DNA from: Lactobacillus melliventris
GTDB lineage: Bacteria; Bacillota; Bacilli; Lactobacillales; Lactobacillaceae
Assembly: GCF_013346935.1 (NCBI RefSeq)
Contig: NZ_JAAEEB010000007.1
Location: 43,249-107,248 of the forward strand
Direction of reading: 5' to 3'
DNA: 64,000 bases
Shown: piece after piece, positions 1-7,455 of the stretch
How positions within the stretch are numbered: the stretch's first letter is position 1
How the letters are laid out: each line of letters starts with the position of its first letter
Notes under the pieces: model-generated
Database searches by the model: none
Seen by the model: the letters and a program-made list of their open reading frames with translations, nothing else
Told to the model about the DNA's origin: nothing
Program-made: the position numbers and the translations under genes

Positions 1-522
1 GACAAGCAGTATCTTGATAATTTGGTAATGTTTACATCACCTAATAAAGCATTTCATTTGGGCGGTTTAAAACTGTCATATTCCATAATTCCCAATCCTA
101 AGATCCGTGAGCAATTTCGGCAACAATATGCGCGAAATTCAGTAACATCGCCAAATGTACCGGGTCAAGTGGCTATGGTCACTGCTTATGAAGAGTGTGA
201 TGAGTGGTTAAAGCAATGTACCGCTTATATCAAGGAAAATCTTAAAATTACTCAAGAAGCGATTGCCAGTTCTTTTCCTGGCTGGAAAATGATGGATATG
301 GAATCTTCGTACTTACCTTGGGTTGACATTTCCGCAAGTGGAATAGATATGCATACAATTGCGCAAGTAATGGCAGAAAAAGCCGGGGTTGTAGTGGGCA
401 TTGGTGATGATTATGTTGCTAATGCAGACAACTTTTTGAGATTAAATTTAGGAACTTCACACGCCGTTATCGAAGAAGCCATGACAAGAATGGCTGATGT
501 ATGGCAAACAATGTATCAGTAA
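1..522 (+). CDS. MalY/PatB-type PLP aminotransferase (cystathionine beta-lyase-like), C-terminal part
   Basis: The reading frame is open from the first base, so the gene starts outside the window and only about 173 C-terminal residues are seen. The stretch SPNKAFHLGGLK carries the lysine expected to hold pyridoxal phosphate, as in SxTKAFNLAGL of the MalY/PatB group of fold-type I aminotransferases. The remainder is the C-terminal small domain, ending near LRLNLGTS, where the substrate carboxylate-binding Arg (LRLN) lies. Family members cleave C-S bonds (cystathionine, cysteine) or transaminate. The exact substrate cannot be read from the sequence. A PTS EIIA gene starts 10 bp downstream on the same strand and may be cotranscribed. 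Confidence 0.85.
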   Translation, partial: DKQYLDNLVMFTSPNKAFHLGGLKLSYSIIPNPKIREQFRQQYARNSVTSPNVPGQVAMVTAYEECDEWLKQCTAYIKENLKITQEAIASSFPGWKMMDMESSYLPWVDISASGIDMHTIAQVMAEKAGVVVGIGDDYVANADNFLRLNLGTSHAVIEEAMTRMADVWQTMYQ

Positions 523-532
523 AGGTTTAAAA

Positions 533-1021
533 ATGGTAAGTTTATTTAAAAAATTATTTACAAAAAAAATTAATATTCAAGCTCCTGTGACGGGTAAGGT
601 AATTCCACTATCTTCTGTTCCTGACGAAGTCTTTTCAACAAAAGTAATGGGTGACGGTTTTGCTATTAAGCCCACTGAGAATAAACTTTATTCCCCTATC
701 AGTGGAACCGTACTTTCTGTCTTTCCCACTAAACATGCAATCACATTCAACACCGATGACGGAATTCAGGTTCTTTTACATTTAGGAATTGATACGGTTG
801 AGCTAAAAGGTGCTCCTTTCAATATCTTAGTGCATGAGGGAGAACACATATCTGCCGGTGATGAAATAGGAACAATGGATATTGATCAAATAATTAAAGC
901 TGGAAAGTCTACTGAAATAATAATAGTTATTACCAATATGGAAAAACTTAAAAGCATAGACAGAGTATCTAACACCAATGTCAGTCATGGTGATAAAATA
1001 GGTGCTTTAAATTTAAGTTGA
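533..1021 (+). CDS. PTS glucose-type EIIA protein
   Basis: This is a 162-residue stand-alone IIA domain of the glucose family, a cytoplasmic phosphocarrier that takes phosphate from HPr. The motif LLHLGIDTVELKG holds the phosphorylated histidine (about His83), and the second conserved histidine is in TKHAI (about His68). Length matches single-domain EIIA-Glc proteins. An in-frame ATG at 497 exists but lies inside the upstream aminotransferase. The ATG at 533, giving MVSLFKKLF, fits the family N terminus better, although only a weak AAAGG precedes it. No EIIB or EIIC of the glucose family is adjacent, so it probably serves a permease encoded elsewhere. A terminator follows. Confidence 0.9.
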   Translation: MVSLFKKLFTKKINIQAPVTGKVIPLSSVPDEVFSTKVMGDGFAIKPTENKLYSPISGTVLSVFPTKHAITFNTDDGIQVLLHLGIDTVELKGAPFNILVHEGEHISAGDEIGTMDIDQIIKAGKSTEIIIVITNMEKLKSIDRVSNTNVSHGDKIGALNLS

Positions 1022-1051
1022 TTTAATATTTAGGTATTTTAAAAAAGTTAT

Positions 1052-1106
1052 AAAAAAGCTGATAGTTCAGTCATGTAATTCATGATTTCACTTTATCAGC
1101 TTTTTA
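1052..1106 (+). terminator. Rho-independent terminator after the EIIA gene
   Basis: AAAAAGCTGATA at 1053-1064 pairs with TATCAGCTTTTT at 1094-1105, with a 29-nt loop and a terminal T-run. It sits 31 bp after the EIIA stop codon. Confidence 0.8.
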
Positions 1107-1224
1107 TGTCCTAATTTTAGACTAGCAAAATGATACTTAATAAATAATATAAATTAAAATGTGTATTCTTTCACATCTGCCTTTAATTCGCTGTATAATT
1201 ATTTTGAAAAGAGGTGAATAAATT

Positions 1225-1461
1225 ATGAGTAAAGAAGAAGTCACTAAAAATGTTTGGGTTACTACTCACGGTGATAAATGGGCTGTCAAAATTGCCGGGA
1301 GTGACAAAGTTTCTAAAGTCTTTGAGCGCAAGGCTGATGCTTTAGAATATGCTAAAAATTTGGCTAAAAAAGAAAAAACCGAACTAATTAGTCAAAAAAG
1401 AAATGGCCGCATTAATCTAAAAAATTCTTATGGTCATGATAATCCCAACACTCCAGGTTAG
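1225..1461 (+). CDS. DUF2188 domain protein
   Basis: This is a small 78-residue protein. VWVTTHGDKWAVKIAGSDK followed by a helix with KADALEYAKNLAKKEK and a basic RNGRI stretch is the typical DUF2188 pattern (W-x-V on both sides of the central Gly-Asp). Members are short, probably cytoplasmic, and of unknown function. GAGGTG lies about 9 nt before the ATG, so expression looks real. It is monocistronic, with a hairpin followed by T residues at 1595-1628. Confidence 0.8.
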   Translation: MSKEEVTKNVWVTTHGDKWAVKIAGSDKVSKVFERKADALEYAKNLAKKEKTELISQKRNGRINLKNSYGHDNPNTPG

Positions 1462-1594
1462 ATTTTATTATCGTCATTTATCTTATTAAATCATTTGCAT
1501 ATTTTATCTATATCTGACATTTTAATTTATCTTTATTTCTCAAACAAGAATATAAATTTTTATATTAACTTAAATAACAAATTTTTCAAACTTT

Positions 1595-1628
1595 AGTCTG
1601 ATTGTCTTCTTGATAGTCAGACTTTTTA
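1595..1628 (+). terminator. Terminator downstream of the DUF2188 gene
   Basis: AGTCTGA at 1595-1601 pairs with TCAGACT at 1617-1623 and is followed by TTTTT. It lies about 130 bp after the DUF2188 stop codon, with no gene between. Confidence 0.55.
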
Positions 1629-1659
1629 AATATCGTTAATTATAGTGAAGTAGTGGTCC

Positions 1660-1794
1660 TTAATACAGTGGAACTACTTTCACTGCTTGAGCTGTAAAAA
1701 TATCATCTTTAAAATCATCAGTTATAAAAATTAATTTCGACCAGTCATTTTCTTCATTCTCAAACTCATTAATAAAAACACCCCCAAATTTGTT
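1660..1794 (-). pseudogene. C-terminal fragment of an unidentified protein
   Basis: On the minus strand a frame of 44 codons stays open up to a TAA at 1662-1660. It encodes an acidic, coding-like tail with segments such as FINEFENEENDW and VKVVPLY. There is no start codon and no room for one: upstream it runs directly into the IS-end-like hairpin at 1779-1816, where stop codons appear. The simplest reading is the 3' end of a gene truncated by IS activity or deletion. I do not recognise the family. The remaining intergenic DNA to 1966 (about 1817-1966) holds nothing I can name. Confidence 0.35.
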
Positions 1795-1816
1795 CTAAAT
1801 TTAGAGGTCATATCAA
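1779..1816 (-). mobile_element. Solo terminal remnant of the IS3-family element seen at 63873
   Basis: Read on the minus strand, this imperfect hairpin matches the left end of the element at 63873-63911 at about 35 of 39 positions. Shared are the outer TTGATATGACC, the arm AAATTT and the arm AAATTTGGGGGT. No transposase reading frame adjoins it, so it looks like a leftover IS terminus. The differences in the CCCCC arm show it has diverged. Confidence 0.6.
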
Positions 1817-1966
1817 AATTATGGTTTACATGTTTTTTATTAAGAACAACGATTGCCTACTTCTCAAGCTTTTTTAGTTATTTTACATCATTACTTATTT
1901 TATGAGTTACAAAGCTCTTTTATTAAGATTAGAAATTCTTTGAAATTTAAACATTAATATCTTAAA

Positions 1967-3046
1967 TTAATTGCGATTATCCTTTTCAATTGCTTCCCAT
2001 AATCCATGTAAATAATTAATACCCAAAGCACGATCATAGAGTCCATAGCCAGGGACACCATGTTCTCCCCAAATATCCCTGCCATGATCTGGACGAACAT
2101 ATCCATCATAATTACAATCATAAAGTGCTTTAACAATTTCATACATATCCAATGATCCTTGGCTGGATATTTGATTCGTTTCATGGAAATCACCTTCATC
2201 ATTTTCGAATTTAATATTTCTCAAATGAACAAATGCTACACGGTCTTTCTTCACAAATTCACGCATGATTGCTGGTACGTCATTATTTCTATCTTCACCA
2301 AGACTACCTGCACAAATAGTAAAAGAATTATATTTTGAATCATATACCGACATTATCTTTCGCATGTCTTCAGCATTTTTATAAATACGAGGTAAGCCCA
2401 TAATTGAAAATGGTGGATCATCAGGATGCATAGCCATCCTAATGTCACATTCTTCACAAACTGGAATAATAGCATCTAAAAAATATTTTAGATTTTGAAT
2501 TAATTTTTTTTCATCAATACCTTCATATTTTTTAAACAGCTGTTTTACTTTTGCAAGCCTTTCCGGCTCCCAGCCTGCCATTGTAAAGCCATCTGAAGCT
2601 CTTTCAACATCATTAACAACTTGTTCAGGAGTTTTACCATTAAAATACTTGTGCTGAAATCTCATAGCTTTAGAGCCGTCAGGCAACTGATAACGTAAAT
2701 CTGTCCTCATCCAGTCAAATACTGCCATAAAGTTATAACAAATTACCTTAATGCCATATTTTGCCAAGTTACGAATTGTTTTTATATAATTCTCAATGTA
2801 TAGATCACGAGAAGGTAAGCCTATTTTTATATCATCATGAACATTGACCGACTCAATTACTTCTAATTTTAATCCTGCATTTTCAATTTGCTCTTTCATT
2901 TCTTTAATTTCTGTTTCTGGCCAAACTTGTCCAACAGGAATATCCCACAAAGCACCTACAACTTGCTTGGTATTTGGAATCTGCCGAATTTTATCCAATG
3001 TAATTGGATCATTAGGTCCGTACCAACGAAAACCCATTTTTTTCAT
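1967..3046 (-). CDS. uxuA: Mannonate dehydratase
   Basis: UxuA converts D-mannonate to 2-keto-3-deoxygluconate and water in the glucuronate/hexuronate pathway, in the cytoplasm with a divalent metal (Mn2+/Fe2+). The 359 residues match the family length of about 350-395. Recognisable family blocks are the N-terminal MGFRWYGPNDP, the central CYNFMAVFDWMRTDL, and metal-site segments around HPDDPP, HLRN and RPDHGRD in an Xylose-isomerase-like TIM barrel. A GGAGGT ribosome binding site precedes the ATG. It lies 14 bp downstream of uxuB and is probably in the same operon, which diverges from a GntR regulator. No 2-keto-3-deoxygluconate kinase or aldolase is in the window. Confidence 0.95.
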   Translation of the reverse strand: MKKMGFRWYGPNDPITLDKIRQIPNTKQVVGALWDIPVGQVWPETEIKEMKEQIENAGLKLEVIESVNVHDDIKIGLPSRDLYIENYIKTIRNLAKYGIKVICYNFMAVFDWMRTDLRYQLPDGSKAMRFQHKYFNGKTPEQVVNDVERASDGFTMAGWEPERLAKVKQLFKKYEGIDEKKLIQNLKYFLDAIIPVCEECDIRMAMHPDDPPFSIMGLPRIYKNAEDMRKIMSVYDSKYNSFTICAGSLGEDRNNDVPAIMREFVKKDRVAFVHLRNIKFENDEGDFHETNQISSQGSLDMYEIVKALYDCNYDGYVRPDHGRDIWGEHGVPGYGLYDRALGINYLHGLWEAIEKDNRN

Positions 3047-3060
3047 AACACTACCTCCAT

Positions 3061-4707
3061 TTAAATTCCCAGATCATAAGACCTATTTTCAACTAGATTA
3101 TGCAATTCTGACCTTACGGCTTTTTTATCTCTGATTAGCCTTTGAAATTCTTCCTCAACAATTGAACCTATTGCTGCATCATATAAATTATTACCAAAAA
3201 TTTGTTTATTACTCAAAATTGGTTGCAAAACTTCATGAACTTTCATCATGTTTTCTTGACCCAATTCAATAGCAGATATTTGTTTATGAAGTTCGGCATA
3301 AAGTGGATCGGGACTAGGATTAAAAGGCTGGCCGTTATCATCTATAGCCATTAAATACCGGCACCATGATGCCAAAATAAACGGAATAAAAATCAGCTTT
3401 CGAGGATCAAGTTTAGCAGAATCTATATACTTTTGAATTGTGACTCCATACCTAATCGGTATTTTTTGTGAAGTATCACTTGCTATACGTTGTGGAGTAT
3501 CTGGAATATTTTTATTAGGTAAACGTTTAGTTATTAATTCATCAATAAACTGACGAGGATTAATAATTTTAGGATCTTTAACTACTGGAAGGTCTTCACC
3601 ATAACCTAAGTTCACAATGAAGTTTTTGAGATCTGGATCCTTAACCTCTGCAGCAATTGATTTATATCCTAATAAGCAGCCCAAGATAGCTAAAGCAGTA
3701 TGCAGAGGATTTAAACACGCTGTAACTTTCATTTGATCGGTATCATTAACAGTTTCTCGATCAGTCATTATTACACCAGCATCCTCAAATTTTGGACGTC
3801 CGTTTGGAAAATCATCTTCAATGACTAAATAATGCGTTTCCTCAGTATTAGTAAAGGAAGCAATATTCGTACCCTTTTTCGTATGAATAATATTGCTATC
3901 TTCAAAACCCTGCTCTTTTAGCTCTCCAGCTACTGTGAATGACGGATTAGGTGTGATACGATCAATCATTGTCCAAGGAAAAGAAACCTTATGTTTATTT
4001 GAAAGATAATCAAGAAAGCCGGATTCAACTATATTATTTGTCACCCAACCGTTAGCAATTTTCATAACTTCTTTTTGAAGTTCTAATCCATTTTGAGAAA
4101 AGTTATCTGTTGAAACCATAGCAATTGGGAATTGTCCTGCTAAGTACCTTTTATAAAGTAAGCGTGTGATTGCGCCTATATTTGTCGTGGCCTTATCTGG
4201 ATCATTTGCCATATCAAATCTAGCCGCTTTTGTAAGGTTTCCTTTACCGTCATCGAGCTTATAACCCTTTTCAGTAAAAGAAAAAGTAACTAGTTGTAAA
4301 GAAGGTTGTTCAAAAATTATAGCTAGCTTTTCCCAACCATTTTTATTATCTTTATTATAGTAAACCGACTCTCCTACACTCGCAATTAATTCTTTATCAA
4401 ATGTATTATCTGCTTTCATAACTACACTTAAATGTCGATCATTATCTCTTTTATAAACTTTCTGGATAACTTCTTCATCATAGGTTTCTGCAACAATAAT
4501 ACCGCTTTCCATTTCATTTTTATTAAGTAATTTTTGTGCAATCACTGCATGAAAAGCACGGAATAAGTTTCCTCCGCCAAAATGTACCCAAATTGGCCGT
4601 TTTCTGGTCGCTAATTTCATTTTTTCTTGATCAAAATGAGGTACCTTAATGCCCAACCGACCAAATTTGTTGTCGGCTACTCGATAATCATCAGATAATT
4701 TAACCAT
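3061..4707 (-). CDS. uxuB: D-mannonate oxidoreductase (fructuronate reductase), mannitol dehydrogenase family
   Basis: This is a 548-residue polyol/mannitol-dehydrogenase-family protein. An N-terminal nucleotide-binding domain carries HFGGGNLFRAFHA, the family dinucleotide motif. The central segment ACLNPLHTALAILG and the helical C-terminal domain, which carries the substrate site, follow. Because it is directly upstream of uxuA, it most likely reduces D-fructuronate to D-mannonate with NADH, the step before mannonate dehydratase. AAAGGATAAG serves as ribosome binding site. The promoter region at 4710-4913 holds two palindromes and a cre-like element, which suggests local repression plus carbon catabolite control. 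Confidence 0.93.
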   Translation of the reverse strand: MVKLSDDYRVADNKFGRLGIKVPHFDQEKMKLATRKRPIWVHFGGGNLFRAFHAVIAQKLLNKNEMESGIIVAETYDEEVIQKVYKRDNDRHLSVVMKADNTFDKELIASVGESVYYNKDNKNGWEKLAIIFEQPSLQLVTFSFTEKGYKLDDGKGNLTKAARFDMANDPDKATTNIGAITRLLYKRYLAGQFPIAMVSTDNFSQNGLELQKEVMKIANGWVTNNIVESGFLDYLSNKHKVSFPWTMIDRITPNPSFTVAGELKEQGFEDSNIIHTKKGTNIASFTNTEETHYLVIEDDFPNGRPKFEDAGVIMTDRETVNDTDQMKVTACLNPLHTALAILGCLLGYKSIAAEVKDPDLKNFIVNLGYGEDLPVVKDPKIINPRQFIDELITKRLPNKNIPDTPQRIASDTSQKIPIRYGVTIQKYIDSAKLDPRKLIFIPFILASWCRYLMAIDDNGQPFNPSPDPLYAELHKQISAIELGQENMMKVHEVLQPILSNKQIFGNNLYDAAIGSIVEEEFQRLIRDKKAVRSELHNLVENRSYDLGI

Positions 4708-4728
4708 TTGTCTTATCCTTTCGTCAAA

Positions 4729-4742
4729 ACTAATATATTAGT
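4729..4742. promoter_or_regulatory. Palindromic operator candidate upstream of uxuB
   Basis: ACTAATATATTAGT is a perfect 14-bp palindrome 22 bp upstream of the uxuB start. Together with the related AATAGT...ACTATT palindrome at 4839-4855 it is a good candidate binding site for the divergent GntR regulator. The binding is inferred. Confidence 0.5.
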
Positions 4743-4766
4743 ATCTTAGTATTTTATATAGATTAT

Positions 4767-4780
4767 TGCAAGCGCTTGAA
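4767..4780. promoter_or_regulatory. cre-like (CcpA) site upstream of uxuB
   Basis: TGCAAGCGCTTGAA has the AAGCGCTT core of catabolite-responsive elements and departs from the consensus in the flanks. It lies in the shared uxuB/gntR promoter region, which fits glucose repression of hexuronate use. Confidence 0.5.
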
Positions 4781-4838
4781 GAAATAAATATATTTTTTTA
4801 AGCATTCATCTAATTTCGTTTGCTATATTCCATTTTTT

Positions 4839-4855
4839 AATAGTGATATACTATT
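4839..4855. promoter_or_regulatory. Second palindromic operator candidate, upstream of the GntR gene
   Basis: AATAGT at 4839-4844 and ACTATT at 4850-4855 form inverted arms around GATAT. Its position before the regulator gene suggests autoregulation, alongside the uxuB-side palindrome at 4729. Confidence 0.45.
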
Positions 4856-4913
4856 ATTCTAAGCAATACCATATTTTTAAAATTAATTTAAGAAAGGATA
4901 TTAATTTTTTCAG

Positions 4914-5597
4914 ATGATAAAATCGCAAAGCAACTTAACAGATCAGGCTTATGATCGCATCTCACAAAAAATAATCAAAACAATTTATAAACCTGGGAGC
5001 AAAATATCTGAAAAAGCAATTGAATCTGATCTAAAAATTGGTAGAACACCAATTAGAGAAGCACTATTACGTTTGAAGCAAGAACAATTAATAGAAGTAA
5101 TTCCGCAGTCTGGAACTTATATTTCTAAAATTGATTTAAAGTCGGTTTTAGATGCCAGATTTGTTAGAACCAGTATTGAACAGCAAATTATGAAAGAAGC
5201 TGCTACCAAAAAAATCTCAGATTCACAAAAATTATTATTCGAAATTAATTTACAAAATCAATATAAGTCAATGGTTATAAAAGATTTCAATTTATTCTTA
5301 GATTTAGATAACGAGTTTCACCATACTTTTTACAGTTTGACTAATCATTCTGAAATTTGGAATTGGATTCAAACAATAAACGTTCAATTTGACAGATATA
5401 GATTTTTAAGCTTAAATGTTGAACAGTTTTCTTGGATAAGGTTAATAGATGATCATCAAGATATATTAAAAGCAGTTTTAGATCATGACACTTCTCGTGT
5501 CCAAAACTGTACAAAACGGCATTTAAACTTAGCCCTTAAAGAGAAAAAAACAGTTATAGCTAAGTTCCCAGAATATTTTATTAATACAGATAAATAA
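4914..5597 (+). CDS. GntR-family regulator (FadR/FCD type), likely UxuR-like
   Basis: This 227-residue protein has a winged helix-turn-helix in the first about 75 residues (QAYDRISQKIIKTIYKPG, IGRTPIREALLRLKQE, PQSGTYIS) followed by an all-helical FCD ligand-binding domain with FHHTFYSLTNH, the usual metal/effector histidine region. It is transcribed divergently from uxuBA and is most simply the local repressor responding to a hexuronate intermediate. The start is forced: an in-frame TAA lies 9 nt upstream of ATG 4914. The AAAGGA site is therefore spaced a rather long 15 nt from the start. Confidence 0.85.
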   Translation: MIKSQSNLTDQAYDRISQKIIKTIYKPGSKISEKAIESDLKIGRTPIREALLRLKQEQLIEVIPQSGTYISKIDLKSVLDARFVRTSIEQQIMKEAATKKISDSQKLLFEINLQNQYKSMVIKDFNLFLDLDNEFHHTFYSLTNHSEIWNWIQTINVQFDRYRFLSLNVEQFSWIRLIDDHQDILKAVLDHDTSRVQNCTKRHLNLALKEKKTVIAKFPEYFINTDK

Positions 5598-5601
5598 AAA
5601 T

Positions 5602-5652
5602 CCTTTAATAACAATTTACTAAATAAACAATAAACTATTAAAGGCATTTTAT
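5602..5652 (+). terminator. Possible terminator after the GntR gene
   Basis: CCTTTAATA at 5602-5610 pairs with TATTAAAGG at 5636-5644 across a 25-nt loop, and CATTTTATT follows. The loop is long and the T-run imperfect. Confidence 0.5.
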
Positions 5653-5960
5653 TGGTTTTATGATAAACCCGGTATTAATAAATAGATTGCTTAAGAGGTG
5701 TGCTATTGAAACGATTTTTAAAATTGAAATATTAAGTCTCTCTATTAATATATTTCAGATTTATTTGGAAACTGATTTATCTAATATTGTTATCTTAATT
5801 CAGAATGGATATTTCTTAATTTTACAAATTTTATAGACCTAAATTTGATCCTGCTTTTATCATAATAGTAATTCTTAATAAATTTAAATTGAGAAACTCA
5901 CTTCATTGATTTATTCTTGTTTTAAAATTATAAAAAAGGCTAGACATTTGAATAATAAAT
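5653..5960. other. Gene-free AT-rich interval
   Basis: I find no supportable gene here. An AAGAGGTG ribosome-binding-site-like sequence precedes a nine-codon TTG-started frame near 5708, which could be the stub of a lost gene. Elsewhere, stops occur in all frames. Confidence 0.4.
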
Positions 5961-5996
5961 AAAAAGTCCGTAAGATTAGTACTTACGGACTTTTTT
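5961..5996 (-). terminator. Terminator downstream of tRNA-Arg
   Basis: AAAAAGTCCGTAAG pairs with CTTACGGACTTTTT around ATTAGTA. The stem is perfect and flanked by A and T runs, so it could work in both directions. On the minus strand it directly follows the tRNA. Confidence 0.85.
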
Positions 5997-5998
5997 AA

Positions 5999-6071
5999 TG
6001 ACCCCGGTGAGATTCGAACTCACCTCTACGGTTTAGGAGACCATTGTTCTATCCAGATAAACTACAGGGTC
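5999..6071 (-). tRNA. tRNA-Arg (anticodon CCT)
   Basis: A complete 73-nt cloverleaf can be folded on the minus strand. The acceptor GACCCTG pairs with CGGGGTC, the D stem is GTTT/GAAC, the anticodon stem ATGGT/ACCGT has loop CTCCTAA, and the T stem GTGAG/CTCAC has loop TTCGAAT. The discriminator is A, and CCA is not encoded. The anticodon CCU reads the AGG arginine codon. Confidence 0.93.
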
Positions 6072-6124
6072 GCAATAAATTAACTTTACCAAATTTGAGC
6101 GCTAAAAGCCAATTTTTTTAGTAA

Positions 6125-7453
6125 TTAATATTGACGGGTAAAATATGGTTGTGGCGTGTTAGAATCAGCGATTTTATCAGCCGCAAAAACAAATGGCGTC
6201 CAAATTGCCAAAGCTATTAACATGTTAATAATAGATAGTACAATTGCACGCCAATCATAATTGCATGCTAAAAATGGCCCAATAATTGGTGGTACCACTG
6301 TCGGTACCGCCACTTGCACAGGATTAACTAAGTTCATCATACTTACACCATAGGCAAACGCTACGTTAACTAGCGGTGCAAGCACAAACGGGATAAAGTA
6401 CACAGGATTGAGCACAACGGGTAAACCAAAAATTATGGGTTCGTTAATATTAAAAATTCCTGGAGCCAATGCAACTTTGGCAATCGTACGATAATCACTG
6501 CGTTTTGAAAAAAGCAGAATAGCTACAATCAACATCAACGTGCCACCTGCTCCACCGAACCAGGCAAAGGCATCAAATGATCCCCGAACCCAAATAAAAG
6601 GCGCTTCTTTTCCCGCGCGAGCAGCGGTAACATTGACATTCTGTGCAGTCAGCCAGATTGAGTCTAAAATCGGTGCCCAAACGCTTAGGCCATTGAAACC
6701 AAAGAAGCTGAAAATTTGCACTAATAAGGTTACAAGCATTACCATGCCAAAGCCTTGGCCCAATTTTACCAGTGGAGTTTGAATTGAATTAAGGAGCCAA
6801 TTGCCAAAGAAAGTGCCCGTAATTGTCTGAAAAACAAAGTTAATCATGCCAACGCAGAAAATGGCAATGATAGCTGGAACAAGTGAATCAAAAGCCATCT
6901 GTTCCGCATAAGGTAAATTGGCTGACAGGTGAAGCTTAATTCGCGCCCTAAAGCAAATTGCAAAAATTGTCACGCCAATTGTTCCAAATAAAATGGCGGT
7001 AAAAATTCCCGTAGTTGAAAATTGAGAGATATTAAAAGCTTTGTGAACAGGGATAATTTTGCCGTTAACTTTAAGTTTGGTTAAATTGGCGATACTCATT
7101 GCTAAGGATGATAATGAAACAATTGCTCCAGCAACTGGGTCGACCTCCATGCTTTTTGCTAAGTGATAACCTAAAGACATCGACAAAAAGAGTGCAAATA
7201 AGGCAAATGTCCCCCGCCAGACAACGTTGCAGACTAAAGAAAGAGGCTGCATTACCCACGCAAAAGTTTTCCAGCCTAATTCGGTTTTGGCAGCAGCAAT
7301 CAAGCTCTTAATCAGGACGGCCACTGAACCAGCAATAGTGATCGGCATCACGGAAACAAAAGCATCTCTTAATGCTACCAGCCAGTGAGTTTGCCCTAAT
7401 TTATTTGCTAAAGGCAAAATATAGTCTTCCAGCCAAGCAACTAATCGACTCAT
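6125..7453 (-). CDS. PTS EIIC permease, lactose/cellobiose family
   Basis: This 442-residue, highly hydrophobic protein belongs to the CelB/LicC-type EIIC family. It opens with the amphipathic LVAWLEDYILPLANKL and AFVSVMPITIAGSV, and carries the family signature around FNINEPIIFGLPVVLNP and IPFVLAPLVN in the C-terminal half. About ten membrane segments are visible. It forms the sugar channel of a beta-glucoside-type PTS. No EIIA or EIIB of this family is nearby, so it must rely on components encoded elsewhere. It begins 2 bp after the stop of the DEAD-box helicase gene, with its AAAGGGG site inside that gene's end, so coupling is likely. Confidence 0.9.
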   Translation of the reverse strand: MSRLVAWLEDYILPLANKLGQTHWLVALRDAFVSVMPITIAGSVAVLIKSLIAAAKTELGWKTFAWVMQPLSLVCNVVWRGTFALFALFLSMSLGYHLAKSMEVDPVAGAIVSLSSLAMSIANLTKLKVNGKIIPVHKAFNISQFSTTGIFTAILFGTIGVTIFAICFRARIKLHLSANLPYAEQMAFDSLVPAIIAIFCVGMINFVFQTITGTFFGNWLLNSIQTPLVKLGQGFGMVMLVTLLVQIFSFFGFNGLSVWAPILDSIWLTAQNVNVTAARAGKEAPFIWVRGSFDAFAWFGGAGGTLMLIVAILLFSKRSDYRTIAKVALAPGIFNINEPIIFGLPVVLNPVYFIPFVLAPLVNVAFAYGVSMMNLVNPVQVAVPTVVPPIIGPFLACNYDWRAIVLSIINMLIALAIWTPFVFAADKIADSNTPQPYFTRQY

Positions 7454-7455
7454 TT

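Noticed and set aside
1954..2202. Minus-strand methionine-rich open frame inside uxuA
   Set aside because: It is in a shifted frame of uxuA with an unnatural Met/Ile composition.
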